The notes beneath the pieces were generated by a model. The model made no database searches and had not been told where the DNA came from. It saw nothing but the letters and a program-made list of their open reading frames with translations. The position numbers and the translations under genes are program-made. Shown one piece after another: positions 24,750 through 37,660 of a DNA stretch of 64,000 nt. This DNA is from Isoetes taiwanensis (lineage: Eukaryota > Streptophyta > Lycopodiopsida > Isoetales > Isoetaceae): positions 43,327,203-43,391,202 of the forward strand of contig JAJEKV010000002.1 in assembly GCA_021234155.1 (NCBI GenBank), given 5' to 3'. Numbering within the stretch: the stretch's first letter is position 1; every line of letters begins with the position of its first letter.

Positions 24750-25008
24750 CTCCCCCTCAAGGTTGACACTGTCTTACTTCTCCTACCCAATACAAACTAC
24801 AAAAACAATTGCTGAACATGAAATTTGCGGAACATTTCTCCTACCCAAAACAAACTGTGAAACAAATTGTTGAATCACGAAATCTGCTGAACAAACCTGC
24901 TATTCAGTGCTGCTCCCCCTCAAGGTTGGCTCTGCCCTACTTCTACTGTTGCAAAACAGATTGCTGAACATGAAATCTGCCTTATTTTCACATTGATCCA
25001 GTCATACA

Positions 25009-26649
25009 TCAAAGTCTGGTCATTCCCATTTCTTCAAGGCATTGAACAAACCTTTTTCTAGGAAGTGGTTTAGTGAACACATCTGCTGTCATCATGTGAG
25101 TCCCCAGATGCTTGATCACGATTTCTCCTTCTTCCACTTTTTCTCGAGTAAAATGAAATTGTACCTCAATGTGTTTGGCTTTCGTGAAGTTGCATGGATT
25201 CTTAGCCAAACTAACAGCAGCTCGGTTGTCATTCAGGATCAATGTTGCCCCCTTTTGAGCAATGCCCAGGTCTGATAAGAGTCTTCTAAGCCAAATGGCT
25301 TCTTTTGTGGCTGCACATATGGCCATATATTCTGCTTCACAGGTGCTAACTGCAGTTGATCTTTGTTTCCTGCTACTCTAGCTAATGACTCCCCCTTGCA
25401 GCCTAAAATAGAAGCCAGTTCTAGACTTGCGTGCAGTGGCATCCCCGTCATAGTCAGCATCAACCATACCTTCAAGAGTCATCTCCGCATGGCGTGTAGC
25501 TCTGTAAGTAATCCCCATACAAGATGTGGATTGCAAATAGCGCAAAATTCTCTTAACAACCTGCCAATGTGAGGGAGCTGAATTTTCCATGAATTGACTG
25601 ATGGTAATGACGCTTTCAGCTATATCTGGCCTTGTGCACACCATAAAGTGCATCAAAGAACCTACCACACTTCTGTAGGACACGCCAAACATGTATGGCT
25701 GGGTTTCTGCTCCTGGGGAAGTAGCAACAAGACACAAATTTGAAGAAACAGAGGGAGTGCTTACCTCTCGTGCGTGAGTCATGGTGCATTTCTGCAAAAG
25801 AGAGTCAATGGCCTTTGCTTGATGTATGGTAACAGTTTTGCGCATGGGATCATGGACCACCTGTATCCCAAGGAAATACTTGAGGGGACCCAAGTCTGTC
25901 ATGTGGAACCGTGCTGCCAGAGAGGCTTTAGTTTGGTTCATCAGCATCGAAGAGTTAGATGCTAGAATCAAGTCATCGACATAAAGGACGACATAGACGA
26001 CAGATGAACCGAGATGCTTTGTATACACATTCCAATCTGCATGGCTGCATGTGAATTCCTGACTGGTGAAGAATGCATGTATGGTCTTATACCAAAGGCG
26101 CGGGGATTGCTTCAAGCCATATATGGCTTTCTTAAGTTTGCAAACATGTGCTTCAGATCCAGGAGAAACATACCCTTCTGGTTGCTTTAAGTAAACCTCC
26201 TCATCTAGTTTGTCGTGCAGGAAAGCGGATTTAACATCCATCTGTTGAATATCTAGGTTCATGGCAGCTGCCAAGGCCAGTACAGCCCGGATAGAGGAGA
26301 GTCGGGCCACAGGAGCATACGTCTCTTGAAAATCAACGCCGGCCTTTTGGGAGCAACCCCGAGCAACTAACCGAGCCTTGTACTTTGAAATACAATTATG
26401 CTCATCATATTTAAGCTTGAAAATCCACTTACTAGAAATGGCTGTGCGCCCTGCTGGAAGTTGGCAGATCTCCCAAGTATTGTTCTCCAAGAGCGAGGCG
26501 TACTCTTCATCCATAGCCTTCTTCCAGAGGTGCTGTTGTGGACTGCGCATGGCTTGTTGAAAGCTGGCAGGTTCTGCAATGGAGGCACTGCTGTGCAGAG
26601 CAATGTAAGCAGACCCCTTTGGTCGTTTGCTTTGTAAGTACTCCATCAT
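25009..26649 (-). pseudogene. Copia-2 reverse transcriptase and RNase H
   Basis: The 423-codon frame (25378-26649) has all RT blocks: 'LWKKAMDEEYASL', 'SSKWIFKLKYDE', 'KARLVARGCSQKAGVDF', 'MDVKSAFLHDKLDEEVYL', 'LKKAIYGLKQSPRLWY' and the catalytic 'VLYVDDLILAS', followed by the RNase H start 'MVDADYDGDATARKS'. A frameshift near 25380 moves the rest to the 25009-25326 frame with 'EAIWLRRLLSDLG', 'NDNRAAVSLAKNP' and 'KHIEVQFHF'. Apart from this shift and the one near 26648, the enzyme looks intact. Confidence 0.9.
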
Positions 26650-28445
26650 CTTTGCAGTGGGCTTGATAGCCGTCTCAGATGTGGCACTTCCTGATTTTCT
26701 GCGCTACTGTCATCTTCACCAGACTCTGGTTCAGAGGGTATCTCAAATTCTTCACATGGCACATTGTCTTGACCTTGGTCTAGGTCTGATTCAGATTCAC
26801 TGGCAGTGTCCAGAGAATCACCGTCATCGGGCACAGATAACATTGGATCACCTGCGGGTGATTTCCCGTCTCGTTTTCCCAGGGTATAGTCTTCTTCATC
26901 AAAGATGACACTCCTGCGTGTTATAATTTTGCCTGTGGCTGGAACAAACAATCTATAACCCTTCATGGTTTCACTGTACCCGACAAACATACATGCAACA
27001 GCCTTGGGAGAGAATTTACCTGCACGTCTTTCAGCCTTTGACAAATGTGCATAGGCCTTGCAACCAAAGATCTTAAATCCTTCCACGTTTGGCCTTTGAC
27101 CCGTCCATGCTTCTTCTGGTACGCAACCATCCAGAGCCTTGGTTGGTACCCTATTTATGATATACACTGCTGTGTGAGCAGCTTCTGCCCAAAACCGAAA
27201 GTCTATGCCTTTTGATAGGATCAGCGCCCTTGCACACTCAAGAACAGTTCGGTTCTTACGCTCTACAACCCCGTTTTGTTGATGTTCATGTGCAATGGAG
27301 GTCTCATGCCTGATTCCACAATCTTGCAAATATTTTATGAACACGTTGCTAAGGAACTCACCCCCTTGGTCTGTTCGAATAGCTTTGACTTTCTGGCCTT
27401 TGAAGTTTTCAGCTGCATTCTTCCACTGTTTAAAGTACTCAAAAGCCTCTGATTTGTGTGCAAGGAAAAAGATCCAATTCTTTCTGGTACAATCGTCAAT
27501 TACCAACAAGAAGTATTTGGAACCTCCCAAAGAGGTTACTCTTGCTGCATCCCAAATATCCATGTGTGCCATATCTAGAGGTGATGTAGCACGTGTGCTC
27601 GGTTGCTTTTTATAAGCCTTTCTGCTCAGCTTCCCTAGGGCACATCCTTCACACAATCCCGTGGGCGACTTTAATTTGGGAAGTCCAAAAACATAGTTCT
27701 GCTCCCTCATTCTTTTCAGAAACTGAAAGTTGGCGTGTCCCAACCGCTCGTGCCAAACTTGATTTATATCGGTTGTAGTGGCACTTAGAGCAGTGCACTG
27801 CCCCCTGCACCAACTCAGTTTATACAATGCTCCCTCTCGTTCACCTTGTGCCACAATATTTTGATGACTGTCTTTGACAATGCACTTGCCATTTCCAAAA
27901 GTTGCAATCAGTCTGGCATCATCCAATTTGGAGACTGAAATGAGATTTGGCTCGAGATCAGGGACATACAAGGCCTGCTCCAATATTATTGTGCCTGTAG
28001 GTAACTTTAGGCTGACAGTACCCTCTCCAGAGATAGTAAGAAGCCCCTTTCCTATTTTCACCTTGCGATTCCCTGGAATGGACTCAAAGCTCTCAAACAG
28101 TTCTCGCTGGCCTGTCATGTGGTGACTGGCTCCTGAGTCAAGGTACCATATTCTGTGAGTGAGTTTTGCAACAAAACTTGTGGCAGAAACCTGTCTGTTA
28201 GTCCAGGGATCATCATCTATAAACATTTGATAGAAAATTGAAAGGAGCCTGTATATGAACTCAAGTATCTTACCAACCCATTTGAGAGACAGTCTGGAGG
28301 CCCTTCTATATTCCATTTGTGTTCCAAAGAAGGCTCTACTTACAGAAACCATTGAGTCACTGGAAGAACTATGTTCAGATTCACTTCTTTCCTTAGTTTT
28401 GGCTGCTTTGTGCCCCTGAGCATATGGAGCATCCTTTTTGTGCAA
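26646..28445 (-). pseudogene. Copia-2 protease and integrase (599-codon open frame)
   Basis: The protease signature 'WYLDSGASHHMTG' is at about residue 97. The pre-integrase HHCC region is 'VWHERLGHANFQFLKRM' to 'LCEGCALGKL'. The integrase core has 'HMDIWDAARV', 'FLLVIDDCTRK', 'RTDQGGEFLSN' and 'NGVVERKNRT' (D, D and E residues present). An acidic linker with 'ESESDLDQGQDN' ends the frame. A one-base shift at about 26648 separates it from the RT frame. Gag is absent, so the 'start' is only the first ATG left after truncation. Confidence 0.88.
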
Positions 28446-29440
28446 TTGTGTTTCTGTGATGACTATTTTGTAATCGAATTCATTAGCTTACATACGGCCA
28501 CGGCCCTTGCATTGGGGCGTGCTCGCTGATCTGTGAATGTTTGGTAGGGAAATAAAGTGTTCATGTCGACACCTTAGTTGGTATTCCTTTTTATGTGTTT
28601 CTTATTACATGGCGTATGGGAAGCGTCCTGCTATACGGGGGTGTGAGGTGTAAAATCCCTTGCCCTTGATTTGGCATATTCACACCTTTATGCTAGGATC
28701 CAATGGTCCTTAAAAAATATTAACACTTGAGCAAGGTCATGTGCTTATATGGCCTTTGGATTGATAGCATGGTTTTGTTATTATGTTTCTCATCAGCAGC
28801 TTCAGTGACGCAAAACATGATGGTTGGAGCACTAAAAACAAAAGCAAATGGGAGGCCCATTATCTTAATCCTTCAAAATCTTGCGATTGTGCATGACGAA
28901 AATTCATCCATTCGAGTATACATCATGGAGAACATAGTTGAACACACATAAAGTTTTCTTTTAAGGATGAGAACCCCATTAAACATAGTCACAAATGCAC
29001 ATGTTGCTATATGGTATAACAACATCTCCACGTCCAAATTAGATCATGAATGGATAACTAAACAGCAATTAGTATCTACACTAGAACCAACTAAGGTGGT
29101 GGTCCGCTTTCTTGTGCAATATTCTTCTCTACCTCCACACAACTCATGTGTTTAGGAAACTTCACTCTCAACGACCTCAACAAGCTGAAAGTGTAGAGAA
29201 TTTGTCTCTGAAAAGTAAGGAAGAGTCTCCATCTACTCTTCCACACATACTATCATATCCATCCTTTATCTATGAATAGCTAATTTCATCAAGGGAGATA
29301 ACACGCATTGTAGTATTTCTTTATCACCAATCCTTCAACGAGATAGAAGTTTGAAATATCTCTCTAAACACGTACCATATTTATTGAATGTCCAAACAAT
29401 AGATGTTCTAAAGTTTATTCTGCTCTCGCACACACAAGGT
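28446..29440. other. Spacer, no recognised gene
   Basis: Open frames at 28727-28951 and 28967-29155 (+) are short and match nothing I know. Confidence 0.45.
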
Positions 29441-31000
29441 AAGATGTACTCACATCATTTCTGAAATTATGAATCACCATGTTCACCCTCAACGATCTAT
29501 GCAAAATCTGCCATAACAATGTGCAAATATTTGGTGCAACAATTTTTCCAAGCCCATTTCCATATAGTGACCAATTCCTCTATATTCACATTAACATCCC
29601 ATTTCATCGACAAATGAAGAACTTCGTCTCGGGCAAGTAATTTGTAGCACATAGAGACAAACTGGCCTTCTGTAAGACATTGATCCACTGACCAAAACTC
29701 TCTCACGAGAGGATGTGCAAACCCTCTCTTATCATGTTCCTTCAATGAGAAGGAATCCCTTACACATGCTAAGGGACTAATCGTCCTGATTGGTACCAGC
29801 TTCCGACAAACTCGACATCGGCTTGCTTCAACCTCCTTTGTACACTTACATCTACACTATAAGGTTTAAGCATTCCATCTACATTCATAGAAGACCACTA
29901 CACGAGCATAAAGTCTAAACCATATACATCCTCTCTTAGATGAAAACGAAATTTAATCACAAACCATGCTTTACGTAATCCCTTCAAAAATGAAGATGCT
30001 CCACCATAAGGCTTTAGCTCATAAAATAAAACCCATGGTAATTCTGCTTTGATAGATGTCGTACTATTAGATACACATAAGAGTAATGATTGAGCAGGAA
30101 GTTTTAGAACCTGCCTTACAATGAAGGTCAATGTTTACCATTCCCAAGCCTCCATTCCAAATACAGTCTCTCACTTCTTCCCTGAGGGAGGAAGAGTCAT
30201 AAGCCATTAGTTACTTAGCTTGGGCTACAGCAATGACTCTACGAACATGTGAATAAATGCCTTGGAAAATGTGCAGCCTATATGATGCTCCCAAATTGAC
30301 CACAGTAACCAACCAGATCCGAGATGAAATGCTTTCCCTTTATATGGGGCCCATGCATCTGGGTAGGATGCTAGAAGAATAGATTGGCAATCCAGTGTAC
30401 TATTTAATTCTACTTAAAGCCAGGATCATGCTAGTTGGACTTTTGGACAAGAAAAGAGGCAATGCTCAAGTGTTTCAACATCTGAAAGGAAAAGTGGGCA
30501 TATATCAGAGTCGCGAGGATCATATTTATGCCACAAGGCCTTTACATACAAACACGTATGTAGGACTTGCACCCAAAGCACAAAAACTTTAGGATGGAGC
30601 AACTTATCCCAAAGCCAGTGCCATGTGCGAGCCCACATGGGTTCTGGGATCTGTAATTGCCATCCATTTGGCAATGGAAGGGAACATGGAGCTAATAGCT
30701 GATGGTATATAGAGCGGACAAAGTACTTGTCTTTATGAATATCCTCGTGATAATTCCATGGCACCCTTTCCGTGACACCGACTTCTACTATGAGAGGGAA
30801 GTTCTCTGCCACATCCCAATATGAGAGTAAGAGCCGGCCATGACAAAAGGCGGCCACCTTCATATCATGCTTCAATAGAGATATCTGCTAGGGCCCATTG
30901 TCTCTGCATAAGGGGATGAACAGATGTAGTGAGTGGAGGTGCTAAGGGGTCTGATGGCAATGGTAGCTGTTGCACTCAGAAGTGTGTACCTCAGTACAAC
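29440..31000 (-). mobile_element. Degenerate L1-type LINE ORF2, 3' half
   Basis: The frame at 30426-30875 (-) contains the zinc-binding reverse-transcriptase domain typical of plant LINEs: 'YFVRSIYHQLL', 'WARTWHWLWDKLLHPKVFVLW' and the C..C/H region 'SDICPLFLSDVETLEHCLFSCP'. Further left, 29497-29745 gives a similar 'WKWAWKNCCTKYLHIVM' block, perhaps a second overlapping copy. Many stops are present. Confidence 0.65.
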
Positions 31001-31314
31001 ACCTAGTCCTAGACTATCGGACAGTTTCTTGAATGAATTCTTCTCTCCTGTATTTAAGCTGAAGTGTATGCAAAGTGGTATCCCAACACAAACGAGTTAG
31101 CCCTCCCTCGTAACAATTCTACCATCAACAACCAACAACAAGCTTATAGAATTTTTTCTTCAATTTGCATCACACATTTATTTTTTTTCAAACAAATCTA
31201 TTACACAACTATAACCTCAATCGATCTCCACAAATTCTTTATTGCTCATAAAGGATTGCCCAAACAAAATATCTATTCATGTTCCAAATTGACAAATGTT
31301 TTCACTTCCTAATC

Positions 31315-31318
31315 GTCT
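31315..31318. repeat. Target-site duplication of E1, left copy (GTCT)
   Basis: GTCT lies directly outside the left inverted repeat and recurs at 55167-55170 outside the right one. It is only four bases, so it is supportive rather than decisive. Confidence 0.6.
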
Positions 31319-31343
31319 AAGTCGTATTTAATTAAAGTGGGAC
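31319..31343 (+). repeat. E1 left terminal inverted repeat
   Basis: This is a 25-base exact reverse complement of 55142-55166. Just inside, the similarity stops. Confidence 0.8.
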
Positions 31344-31524
31344 AAATCTTGAATTTTGGGACTCGGACTGAAAATGGGACTCACACATCATAAAAGAAAT
31401 TTCTGAATTGATTGCTTGAATAGAATTACACATGACACACATAGAATTGGGTTACTTGTTTTCCTCATAAATTTTACAAACCACTAGTTGAGATAGTTTT
31501 CAAACTTCTCAATATTATGTGCCC

Positions 31525-34460
31525 TCATACAATGATATAGCATGGAGGTTGCTCATGGCCTTGTCCATCTCCCTTCTTGGGATCTTGTGTGTGTTGTCCT
31601 TTGCAACGTGAGAACTTGGATATGACCATACCACACACTCCACCAATTCCCTCCTTTGAGGGGGGGCATAATTGCCCTCCACTTCTTCTCCCGCCCGATG
31701 CGGTGTATTGCTCCTTCAAGTTGCCCTTCTTGTGTCTCCCAATGGGCTCCCAATATTGAATTTGGAATCCGGGACTTAACTCCTCTCCATCGGGCATAGT
31801 GGTGGTTACATCGAGAGAGTGCCACCCCTAACCATATTGACAAATCGTCATCATCAGGCCTTACTAGCACAAAGTATCCTTCCTTGATGTCCTCAAAGGG
31901 ATCCCACTCAGGAAGATCAAACCACTTCGGCTTTGAGGCCTTACTTCCCACAAACCACTTGGAACCCTTGTTGGGACCCAAGTGAGCATTCTTAGACGTG
32001 CTTGCACCTTGAGAACCCTCCCATCTTGACTGGCAAGAACCGTCTCTTAGCTCCCTCCCACATGGTCGCTTGGGTTTCCAAGCATGTCACAACTTTCTCC
32101 CAAGTACTTGATTAGGGAGTCCATTTGATTTTTCTTAAGAGTGGAGGTGTGCTTTCCATTTCGAACATCATCCCAGTGTGTTATGTAATCCTTGATGCCC
32201 TTCACCAGTTGGCTAGAGTCTTTGACTGTCTTGAAGGGAGGTAGTGGTTTTGGTTGCCCTTTAGGAATGAGAACTTCACCAGCAGCACCCCTTTGCCACA
32301 ACTCGATACCTTGTACAGGCATCCACAACTTGTCACTGGTCTCCACTTATATTGCATGATTGGTATTCCATCCCTAACCCAAAACTTGAACTGAAGTGGC
32401 TTTGTGTGTCTGTCAACCGGGTCCTTACCATCTAGCAAGTATCCTTCTACAAATGATTTCCAATCGCAACCTCATCCATCAAGAAAGCCATTGGGTTGGG
32501 GTCAATGCAGCTCTCAAACACATCCATTAGTTCAGGGAGAGTGGTCACGTTTTCTCTCTTGAGCTTGGTGGAGAAAGTTCCAAAGAATCCATCTATATCA
32601 TCATGCGTATGCCCAACCATCATGAATCCCACTTTCACAACTTTGAATACTCCCACTGCTGTCAAGTATGACATTGCCCCAAACATCCATCTATTCTTGT
32701 TTTCTTTCCAACAGTTGTCCAACCCAACACATAGCTCCTCGAGTGCATTGATTTCTCAAGTAAGGGGAAATCATCCCAAGTCCTCCTTGATTCACTAGAC
32801 ACCTTGGATGTGAGCTTTTTTATCCGCCTTTGGTAACAAAGCGGTTGATCATCCATCAAAGCCTCAAAAATGGGTGCTTTGAAGGGGAATACCTCCTCCC
32901 TTCTATCGATCCTTTCTCTAGTGTTCTCGAGGCACTTGAAAATAGAGCTCACATGGAAGTTTGGATCATCTCTCCATAGATCAAGCACAAAATGACCATA
33001 TGTTCCAGTTCCATGACCATGTGTTAATACACCCGCCGGACTTACTTTCATCCGAAAAGCGTTTTGACAACGCTTGGGTAAAGGATCTAGCTTTGGCAAG
33101 AAAGTCTTATGTTGGTCCATCTTATCATGAATTATACACAAAAATTTGTCCTATTTTGCATCTCGGAAAATGTTCTCCACTTTGCCAATACAACCTGCTC
33201 TACATGATATTTGGTCCCTTTGGTGATCGCAAATTGCTCCCTAATTGCCATTCTTTCTTTCTCTATTGCGGTTGATGCAAGTGTATCCTTGAGTTGAATG
33301 CAAGTGTTGCACTTTGAGAATGGCATGTGTTGTAGGACACTCACGCGTCCAGAAGTGAGTGCTCCATAAACCTTGAAATGTGATTGAGAAAGAGGCCTAC
33401 CTCCAGTGGTTTCTAGGATGGAGTTGACCTCCTTAAGGCACTCCTTACGGATATAGTGTTGTGGCAACACTCTTTTGCACCACTCGCGCACACCGTGCTT
33501 TCGTTCACCTTCGACTTGTGAGGCATAGATTGAGACATGTATCTCACAAAGCTCTCAAGACTGCAATGGCCTTTAGAGTATTTGCTCTAGTTTTCAAAGT
33601 GAGTGCATTACCATGTTGGAACAAAGTGTGCCATTTTCTAACCTGCTCTCGATTATACGTAAAATGAAGACTTGCTCACCCCAAGAATCCATCTCAATGC
33701 TCTCATACATACCTTCATGCCCCTCAATTGATATAGTAGCCGAATCCCTGTGTTTTCATCATAGCTGGAATTCCTACACGAGGAGTAAATGAAATTAATC
33801 CTATCTTTTTTGAAGTTTGTCAATGTATTGGGACCTTATCTCGCCGCGAGGTCATCCACATTGTAATCTTTGACCGTGCGATCTAGGTTGCAACACTCTT
33901 GTCCCCTAATTGCCTCGGGTTTTCTTTGGTTGGTGCCATACTTTCCATCCTTTCTAAATATTTGTCACTTCTAGGCCTCTTGGGCACCTTTTGGTCGCCT
34001 TTTATGAAAGACATAGCGTCTCTTCCTTGTGATCAAAGGATGCTCATCGACCACCAAATCTTCCACATGGCCTTGGGTGGGCCTTGGGGTGTGTAGTTCA
34101 ATAGGGCAATCTAGAGTATCACCATTCTTGTGTGTAATATATCTAATTGGCCATCTCAATCTGAGCTTGGGACTCCGGCAGCCCAGCACACAATGCAATC
34201 ACTAGAGCTTCCACAGGACATGATTGTATCAACTTCGATAAGAAGCTTCACAATGCCAACTCCAAGATGTTCATCTCCCGACCTCTCATCATTCACACTA
34301 TCAAATGGATCAACTGCTAGGTTATTATACCCTCTGCAAATACCGGGTGCAGTTGCAAGGGTGCAACAAAAGGCAACCATCTTCCTCTATTGGAGCCTAG
34401 GGCAATGGCCTCCTTTGGACTTCCACGGCTCCATTTTACTCATCTCACATGTTCCCCTGA
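31525..34460 (-). pseudogene. E1 transposase, DUF7869-like, frameshifted
   Basis: Reading right to left, several open pieces form one protein of roughly 900 residues. They are an N-terminal region (34.4-33.55 kb), 'CNTCIQLKDTLAST' (33.38 kb), 'KMDQHKTFLPKLDPLPK' (33.12 kb), 'MDNCWKENKNRWMFG' (32.72 kb), 'VGHTHDDIDGFFGTFS' (32.61 kb), and a C-terminal part with 'EDIKEGYFVLVRPDDDD' (31.88 kb). The spaced acidic motifs (Asp in MDQHKT, Asp in MDNC.KENKN, Asp in GHTHDDID) resemble the RNase-H-fold transposase family I know as DUF7869, seen in algae, animals and seed-free plants. That assignment is from memory and cannot be searched here. Five or more shifts or stops show it is inactive. Confidence 0.65.
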
Positions 34461-34958
34461 ATGAAAAAGCTCACATTAAAACCATATAGCCCCAAACACC
34501 ACAAATATGACCATATGAACCATATAAAACCATACAAACATATTAAATATAATCATATTAAATCATACAACCATATGTAAACATTGTAAACATATATAAC
34601 CATTGAAACTATTCAACCATTGAAACCTTATTAAATACATAAGATAACATATATAAACATATAACCTACCCTTTCATATCTTGTCATGTCCACGTGGCGC
34701 CTCTTGATTTGAAACCGTGGGCCATGTCAACAATCCGCGACTTGCCACGTCATGGAGGGCATGGCCCTGCGTGACAATGGTTTTATTATTGCACTTTTCA
34801 CGAGGTTCGAGGGTGCGGCCCGAGAATTAAGCGCACCCTCTTCCTCTCCCCAGACCATTCTTCCTCCCCGTTTTCTCTCGATCACTCATCCTCCCTGTTT
34901 CCTTAGGGCGCTTTTACCGTCGGTGATCGATCGAACCGAGCGATTCCAAGGCCATCTT
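34461..34958. promoter_or_regulatory. Divergent intergenic region inside E1
   Basis: It lies between the 5' end of the - strand transposase and the + strand gene. It contains an AT-rich ATATAAACATATAACC-type stretch (34500-34670) with repeated 'ACCATATAAA' words, then CG-rich sequence. It is plausibly a bidirectional promoter, by position only. Confidence 0.35.
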
Positions 34959-35252
34959 ATGACAGCAGCTTGGTCGACGGATCAGGACGCTTCCAGCGCC
35001 GAAGTTCTCGCGCAGATTCATTGTTCGAGCGGGCGTTACCGCCTGAGAAGAAAGTGAGGCCCTTTTTAGTGCTGCTTTTTAGTTTTCTGTAAGTCCTTTA
35101 GTGCATTTTTACTTATATTCTGTTGTTAGAGGCTCTTATTGATCCCTGATACAATTTACAGCCCGAGAAATCCTTATTCACGCTTTGCCAACGACTATAC
35201 CCACATGGAAGCGAACTCGGAAGCCTCCTCCTCATCCAGCAAATCTTCCAGG
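34959..35252 (+). pseudogene. Possible 5' exons of the E1 + strand gene
   Basis: The frame from the ATG at 34959 (MTAAWSTDQDASSAEVLAQ) ends at a GTGAGG donor (35054). A second piece (about 35160-35252, 'NDYTHMEANSEASSSSSKSS') ends at CAG|GTATG. Neither is recognisable; the Ser-rich end is low-complexity. Confidence 0.25.
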
Positions 35253-35639
35253 TATGTTTTTGTAATATCATACCCTTTTTTAATCTCATTTCTCTGTACT
35301 GTTCTCCACTGTTCTCTGTACTCTTCTCCACTGTTCTCTGTTTTCTCATTGATCTCTGTTTTCTGTTTTTGTTATCTTTTTCTTGCTTGTGGTTGAATTG
35401 AATACATTGTACAGGCACAAGTGAGAATAGTGGTTAGAGTAGTAGCAAGCAACCGAGATAGAAATCATCAGAGACTGGTGTTATGAACTAAGATATTGCG
35501 TGAGCATTAATGTGAACATAACTAGGAATGTCTTTCTCCCAAAGAAGAACTAAGAATAGGAATTTGCTTCACGTAATCTCCATTTCTAACTCACAAAGAA
35601 ATAACCCAGAGACATGCAGGAAGGGAGTGGCGAAGTTGG

Positions 35640-37065
35640 GAATATTGCCGCCAGCGGTCAGAAGTACAAGGCCGCTTTCTCGACTGCGCCGTTCGAGAAC
35701 TTCCGACAGCGAGGCGAGAAGAGGGAGTGTACACTCGACCGCTGGTAGGTTGAGGGATTTCGACTGCATGATTCGGGATTGCACCCGGCCACCAATGTCT
35801 TCACATTCTTTAGAACCTGCCGGTAGCCTTCTCGACTGCGTGAGTCGAGAATGATACCATGCCAATGGCTCTTGTAATGCGATCGTTGGTGCCTCCCACC
35901 CGGTCGAGCCACTCTCCCTTCAACCATGCTCATCTAATATTGCGAAGAGGATCGGCTCCGCCCGGGTGGGAGGCCTCGGGCTGACTTCAACCACAGTTCG
36001 AAATACGCTTCACCTCGTGAGTCGAGAAAACGCAGTTCTTAGTGTACTTAGAGCTGGCCTCCGGGGGCGATCTTTTAACCACTCTCCTTCTATCTTCCCG
36101 GACATTGCGAAGGGAAGTGGTTTCCTTTGTCTGGCAGCCAACTCTAGCAACCCAATTCTCTTTGTGTGGTGTGGCCTCTACCCAATCAAAGACCGTCTCC
36201 TTCAACCATCTTCGCCGACATGTGCGAGAAGGGGATGGGCTCGATTGGGTGGAGGGCACCTCGGCGACTAACTGAGAGGTCTTGGCCGCTTTCGACTCGT
36301 GAGTCGAGAAAAACGGCCACCGCACTTAGCTGGCCGCTGCAGACAGCCTTAACAACCTCCTTCTATCTTCCTGTTGGACATTATGAAGGGAAGTTGTTTT
36401 GTCTGCGCGGGAAACTCAAAGAACCCGCGAGGGGAAACCACATTGCAGTTTGTCAGATGCATTCTCGGCCAAGGAAGCTCAGAATGCCTTACCCAACCGG
36501 CACTCCATGTGTACCATCAGGAGTTCGATGGTTAAGGCATTCTCGACTTGCGAAGTCGAGAATATAGACACTTTCGGCCAAACCAACTCTCGCGGCAAAC
36601 CATAGAGCTGCCGCCCCCATTCTCGCCAAGGAAGCTCCGGGAATGCCTTAACCAACAGGCACTTTCAGGTGGTACTAACCCGGAGTTTCGATGGTAAAGG
36701 CATTCTCGACTTGGCGAATCGAGAATGTAGACAAACTAATAATGATTGCATTCTCGACTCGCCAAATTCCGAGAATCCTTTAGCCACCAATTCTCCGGTA
36801 TGGTAGCGGTGGCCTCTACCCGTTGAGTCACTCTCCCTTCAACCATCTTCGCTTCAGCACAAGTGAAGGGAGGGGCTCCTGACCGGTGGAGGCCTCTACA
36901 ATAACCATTGTGGAACCTCACGTAGAGGAAGCCAAGGCTTGCATTTCTCTACAAGTCTTGCACTTTCTATTCTCCCTCGCTTTTAGTCCCAAGTGCCTCT
37001 AGCCTCATTCGAGCCACTCTCCTTGAACCATCTTCCTCGAATATTGAAGAGGAGTGGTTAGGACA
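35640..37065. repeat. Hairpin-rich repeat field in E1
   Basis: Three kinds of imperfect palindromes alternate here. (1) The TTCTCGACT/AGTCGAGAA palindrome at 35829, 36291, 36540, 36703 and 36751. (2) A 'CACTCTCCTTCAACCATCTTC ... GAAG(G)GGA..GG' hairpin at about 35909, 36077, 36198, 36353, 36829 and 37015. (3) A 'CATTCTCG..CAAGGAAGCTC' block repeated about 158 bases apart (36464 and 36621). Open frames crossing this field change phase constantly, so it is more likely intronic or leader sequence than coding. Confidence 0.65.
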
Positions 37066-37279
37066 GGGCGGAAGAAGAGGATGCATTTGAACCCGATCTC
37101 ACGGGCCTTAGTCCTAGCCTGATCTATGTACAACATTCCAAGTAAGCAGGTCCATGAAAAAACACACCTAAACGGGCCTGTTTCTTTACCCCGATCCATT
37201 GTTTCCTTGCCGAGAGCATCTCTCAACCCGAGAGAGTAAATCATCTCTCGAAGCTGAAAAATCTTTGGACAAGGAAACG

Positions 37280-37660
37280 ATGAATCCGTCGAGCTTATCG
37301 GCGGTTCCATTATTTAAACATATACGGCATGTTCTACAAGCTTTAAATAACATAGGCATCTACGAAACTCACCTCTTCACGGTGATTCCTTTGGGCCATC
37401 AGATATCCACGGATCCCATGACCTCACCTAGAGTCTTTGCTTTTCGGCCGGTCTCTTCAAGAGTGTATTAAAGATCTAATACTTGTATCAACTGCGATTC
37501 TCAAGCGTATCCCGTTCCATGGCGCCCGCAGTTGTAGAGTTCCAGTGTTTGGCAGCTCCTCTCCGCTTCCTACCTTAGCTCCGTGCTCATCGATCAAATC
37601 AATCGCTTGCAATAGGGCTAGCGGTGAAAAAAACACATATGCAAAGTATTGTTAGCAAAT
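37280..37660 (+). pseudogene. E1 + strand gene, unrecognised coding piece
   Basis: The frame MNPSSLSAVPLFKHIRHVLQ continues with 'NNIGIYETHLFTVIPLGHQ'. It then continues in a shifted frame with 'CIKDLILVSTAILKRIPFHG' and 'FGSSSPLPTLAPCSSIKSI'. Conservative-looking helices and the lack of stops suggest former coding sequence, but I do not recognise a domain. Confidence 0.35.

Larger units (their letters stand above)
24330..28445 (-). mobile_element. Young Ty1/Copia retrotransposon (Copia-2), 5'-truncated
   Basis: Reading right to left, it holds protease, integrase, RT, RNase H, a polypurine tract (complement of CTCCCCCTCAA at 24750-24760) and a 3' LTR starting TGTTGGAATACAAGG at 24749. Long intact frames with only two shifts indicate a recent copy. 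The 5' LTR, primer-binding site and gag are missing: sequence right of 28445 is unrelated. The loss looks like a deletion just after the zinc-knuckle region. Confidence 0.88.
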
